Source: Melioribacter sp. | Lineage (GTDB): Bacteria; Bacteroidota; Ignavibacteria; Ignavibacteriales; Melioribacteraceae | Direction of reading: 5' to 3' | DNA: 64,000 nt | NCBI GenBank assembly: GCA_026417975.1 | Contig: JAOACD010000007.1 | Span: 167,572 to 231,571, forward strand | Shown here: piece after piece, positions 61,860 through 64,000 of the stretch | Layout of the letters: each line of letters begins with the position of its first letter | Numbering within the stretch: position 1 is the first letter of the stretch | Translations under genes and position numbers: made by a program | The notes under the pieces: generated by a model | The model's input: only the letters and a program-made list of their open reading frames with translations | Told to the model about the DNA's origin: nothing | Database searches by the model: none

Positions 61860-62633
61860 ATGATCAACAAAGTTATTGAAATTGCTAAAGAAGCAGGAGA
61901 GATAATAAGAGAAGGATTTAGAAAAAATTTTTTAATAGAATATAAAACAAATGCCTCTAATCTTGTAACAGAAATTGACAAAAAATCCGAAGAATTAATA
62001 ATAAATTACATTAGAAAGGAATATCCATCACACTCAATTATAGCAGAAGAAAGTGGCATTCAAAAATTTTCTTCTGAATATGTTTGGGTTATTGATCCGC
62101 TTGATGGTACAACAAATTTTGCTCATGGGTTACCAATATTTTCTGTTTCAATAGGTATTCAAAAAAACAATGAAACAATTTGTGGTGTAGTTTATGATGT
62201 AATGAGAAACGCAATGTATCAAGCCGAATTAGGTAGTGGAGCTTATTGTGAAAATCGTAGATTACACGTAAATAATAATGAAGATTTAGAAAAGAGTGTT
62301 TTAGTAACTGGGTTCCCTTATAACATTAAGGAAAATCCAGATTATGCAATAGAGAGATTTATTGCTTTTCTTAAATGCACACGTGCTATTAGAAGATTAG
62401 GTTCAGCTGCAATTGATATGTGTTATGTGGCAGAAGGAGTCTTTGACGGCTTCTGGGAAGTTTTTTTAAATCCATGGGACGTATGTGCTGCAAAGTTAAT
62501 AGTAGAAGAATCAGGAGGAATAGTTACTGATTTTAATGGAAATAAAGCAACAATCTTTAGTAAGCAATTTCTAGCAAGCAACCCTAAAATACACCCCAAG
62601 ATGCTTGAGGTACTTAAGTTAAATGAAAGATAA
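61860..62633 (+). CDS. Inositol monophosphatase family protein
   Basis: WVIDPLDGTTNFAHGLPIFSVSIG, NPWDVCAAKLIVEESGG. ATG at 61860 preferred over the TTG at 61827. Confidence 0.93.
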   Translation: MINKVIEIAKEAGEIIREGFRKNFLIEYKTNASNLVTEIDKKSEELIINYIRKEYPSHSIIAEESGIQKFSSEYVWVIDPLDGTTNFAHGLPIFSVSIGIQKNNETICGVVYDVMRNAMYQAELGSGAYCENRRLHVNNNEDLEKSVLVTGFPYNIKENPDYAIERFIAFLKCTRAIRRLGSAAIDMCYVAEGVFDGFWEVFLNPWDVCAAKLIVEESGGIVTDFNGNKATIFSKQFLASNPKIHPKMLEVLKLNER

Positions 62634-62635
62634 AA

Positions 62636-63664
62636 TTAGTACAAATTTTTATGCATATGAATAGATAATAAATCACTAAGAATAGCAAAGCCAGTCTCTA
62701 TTTTACCAGCTCCTTTGCCTACAATAGTTACATCCCCAAGTAAATCTGTTTTAAAAGTAATTGCATTTGTAGATTCCAAAACTCCTGCCAGTGGATGTGA
62801 AAGAGGAAGCATTTCAGGCTTTACAGAGGCTTTTATTTCGTCCCCAATTTTTTCAACAGTAGCAACTAATTTCCATCGTGCATTATTTCTTTTTGCCTCT
62901 TCAATATCTAATTGTGTTAATTTAGTTATTCCTTCACACTGTACATCATGAAATTTCAAGTTCAAATTCATTAATACGTTTGCCAAAATTGTTATTTTTG
63001 CTTTTGCATCGTAGCCCTCAACATCATTTGTTGGATCTGCTTCTGCATAGCCAAGTTTTTGAGCCTCTAATAGTGCATCATTATAACTCATTCCTTCTTC
63101 CATTTTAGTAAGAATAAAATTTGTAGTCCCATTTAAGATTCCTTTTGCAGATAAAATTTTAATCCCCGCAAGAGGACCTTTTACTAGATTTAAGACAGGT
63201 GTACCACTCATCACAGTCCCCTCTATTAAAAACTTAACGTTATTCTTCTTTGCAAGTTTGGACAATTTTTTATATGCAAAAACAGCAGGACCTTTGTTGC
63301 TTGTAACTACATGTTTTTTAAGAGAAAGAGCAGTTTTACAATATTCTATTGCTGGTTGCCCGTCAATCAAATTTGTGTAGGATAATTCACATATAATATT
63401 GGCATTAGACTTTTTTATTGTTTGAATTGCATCCCATTTCACTGTATTACTTATAAACTTACGATGTTCATTAATTTCTTTAAGAAGATTTTTTATATTA
63501 AGTCCTTTGGGGTTATAAGCAGTACCATATTTTATATCGTTGATAGCAACTATATCAAATTCATAATTATAATTTTTTTTAAGTTCATTTTTCTTATTAA
63601 GTAAAATTTCGCACAAACCTTGTGCTACTGTACCAAAGCCAATTAATGCTATCCTTTGTTTCAT
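62636..63664 (-). CDS. hom: Homoserine dehydrogenase (no ACT domain)
   Basis: IALIGFGTVAQGLCEIL, TSNKGPA, GTTNFILTKMEEG, GYAEADPTNDVEGYDA. Confidence 0.94.
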   Translation of the reverse strand: MKQRIALIGFGTVAQGLCEILLNKKNELKKNYNYEFDIVAINDIKYGTAYNPKGLNIKNLLKEINEHRKFISNTVKWDAIQTIKKSNANIICELSYTNLIDGQPAIEYCKTALSLKKHVVTSNKGPAVFAYKKLSKLAKKNNVKFLIEGTVMSGTPVLNLVKGPLAGIKILSAKGILNGTTNFILTKMEEGMSYNDALLEAQKLGYAEADPTNDVEGYDAKAKITILANVLMNLNLKFHDVQCEGITKLTQLDIEEAKRNNARWKLVATVEKIGDEIKASVKPEMLPLSHPLAGVLESTNAITFKTDLLGDVTIVGKGAGKIETGFAILSDLLSIHMHKNLY

Positions 63665-63722
63665 ATCTAGAAAAATTTTTATTTATTAGTCAAATCTATA
63701 ACAAAAGTAAAATATATAAAAC

Positions 63723-63752
63723 AAAAAAACCCCACAAAATAAGTGGGGTTTT
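63723..63752 (-). terminator. Intrinsic terminator of the rRNA operon
   Basis: Minus strand AACCCCACTTATTTTGTGGGGTTTTTTTG, directly after 5S rRNA. Confidence 0.85.
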
Positions 63753-63763
63753 AAATTATAAAT

Positions 63764-63878
<115 letters not shown>

Positions 63879-63954
63879 AAAATTAAAGAACAAATTTTAT
63901 ATGAAAGATTGAAAGAGAGAGTCAAGAATAAACATCTATCCTTTAATAAAATTT

Positions 63955-64000
63955 ATGGCTAAGTCTCACGACCTATTAGTACTGCTCGGCTCAATCCGTT
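63955..64000 (-). rRNA. rrl: 23S ribosomal RNA, 3' end (partial)
   Basis: Minus strand GAGCCGAGCAGTACTAATAGGTCGTGAGACTTAGCC matches the conserved 23S 3' terminus. Confidence 0.93.

Overview
64 kb chromosomal segment from an AT-rich member of the Bacteroidetes/Chlorobi/Ignavibacteria lineage (inferred from SprA/PorX/Plug type IX secretion genes and Bacteroidetes-like promoter motifs). It is mostly housekeeping, and most genes are on the minus strand. Recognisable blocks: sprA-porX-tsaE; ald/CoA-transferase; a thiO-thiS-thiG-thiE operon behind a TPP riboswitch with a visible terminator/antiterminator switch; amt / OM protein / PII; an LptD-like protein, a Gfo/Idh oxidoreductase and a T9SS Plug protein; pntAB; a two-component-propeller histidine kinase; rplU-rpmA; glmS / cyclic-2,3-DPG-synthetase-like GTPase / arcC / argF / DNA methyltransferase / frameshifted possible nuclease; coaE-rny-6S RNA-zapA-pheTS-rplT-rpmI-infC-thrS; dnaX, msrC-like, lon, IMPase and hom; and the 3' end of an rRNA operon (5S, 23S) at the right edge. 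Five tRNAs were read directly. The most interesting observations are: (i) sprA has no ATG/GTG/TTG that would include its apparent signal peptide, but has an SD-preceded ATT, the same start type used by infC in this window; (ii) a 24-codon leader ORF with a very strong SD lies upstream of amt; (iii) thrS and pheS each have an intrinsic-terminator-like hairpin less than 20 nt upstream of the start codon; (iv) a methyltransferase and a +1-frameshifted partner ORF are appended to a carbamoyl-phosphate/glmS operon. No CRISPR, IS element or prophage was seen.
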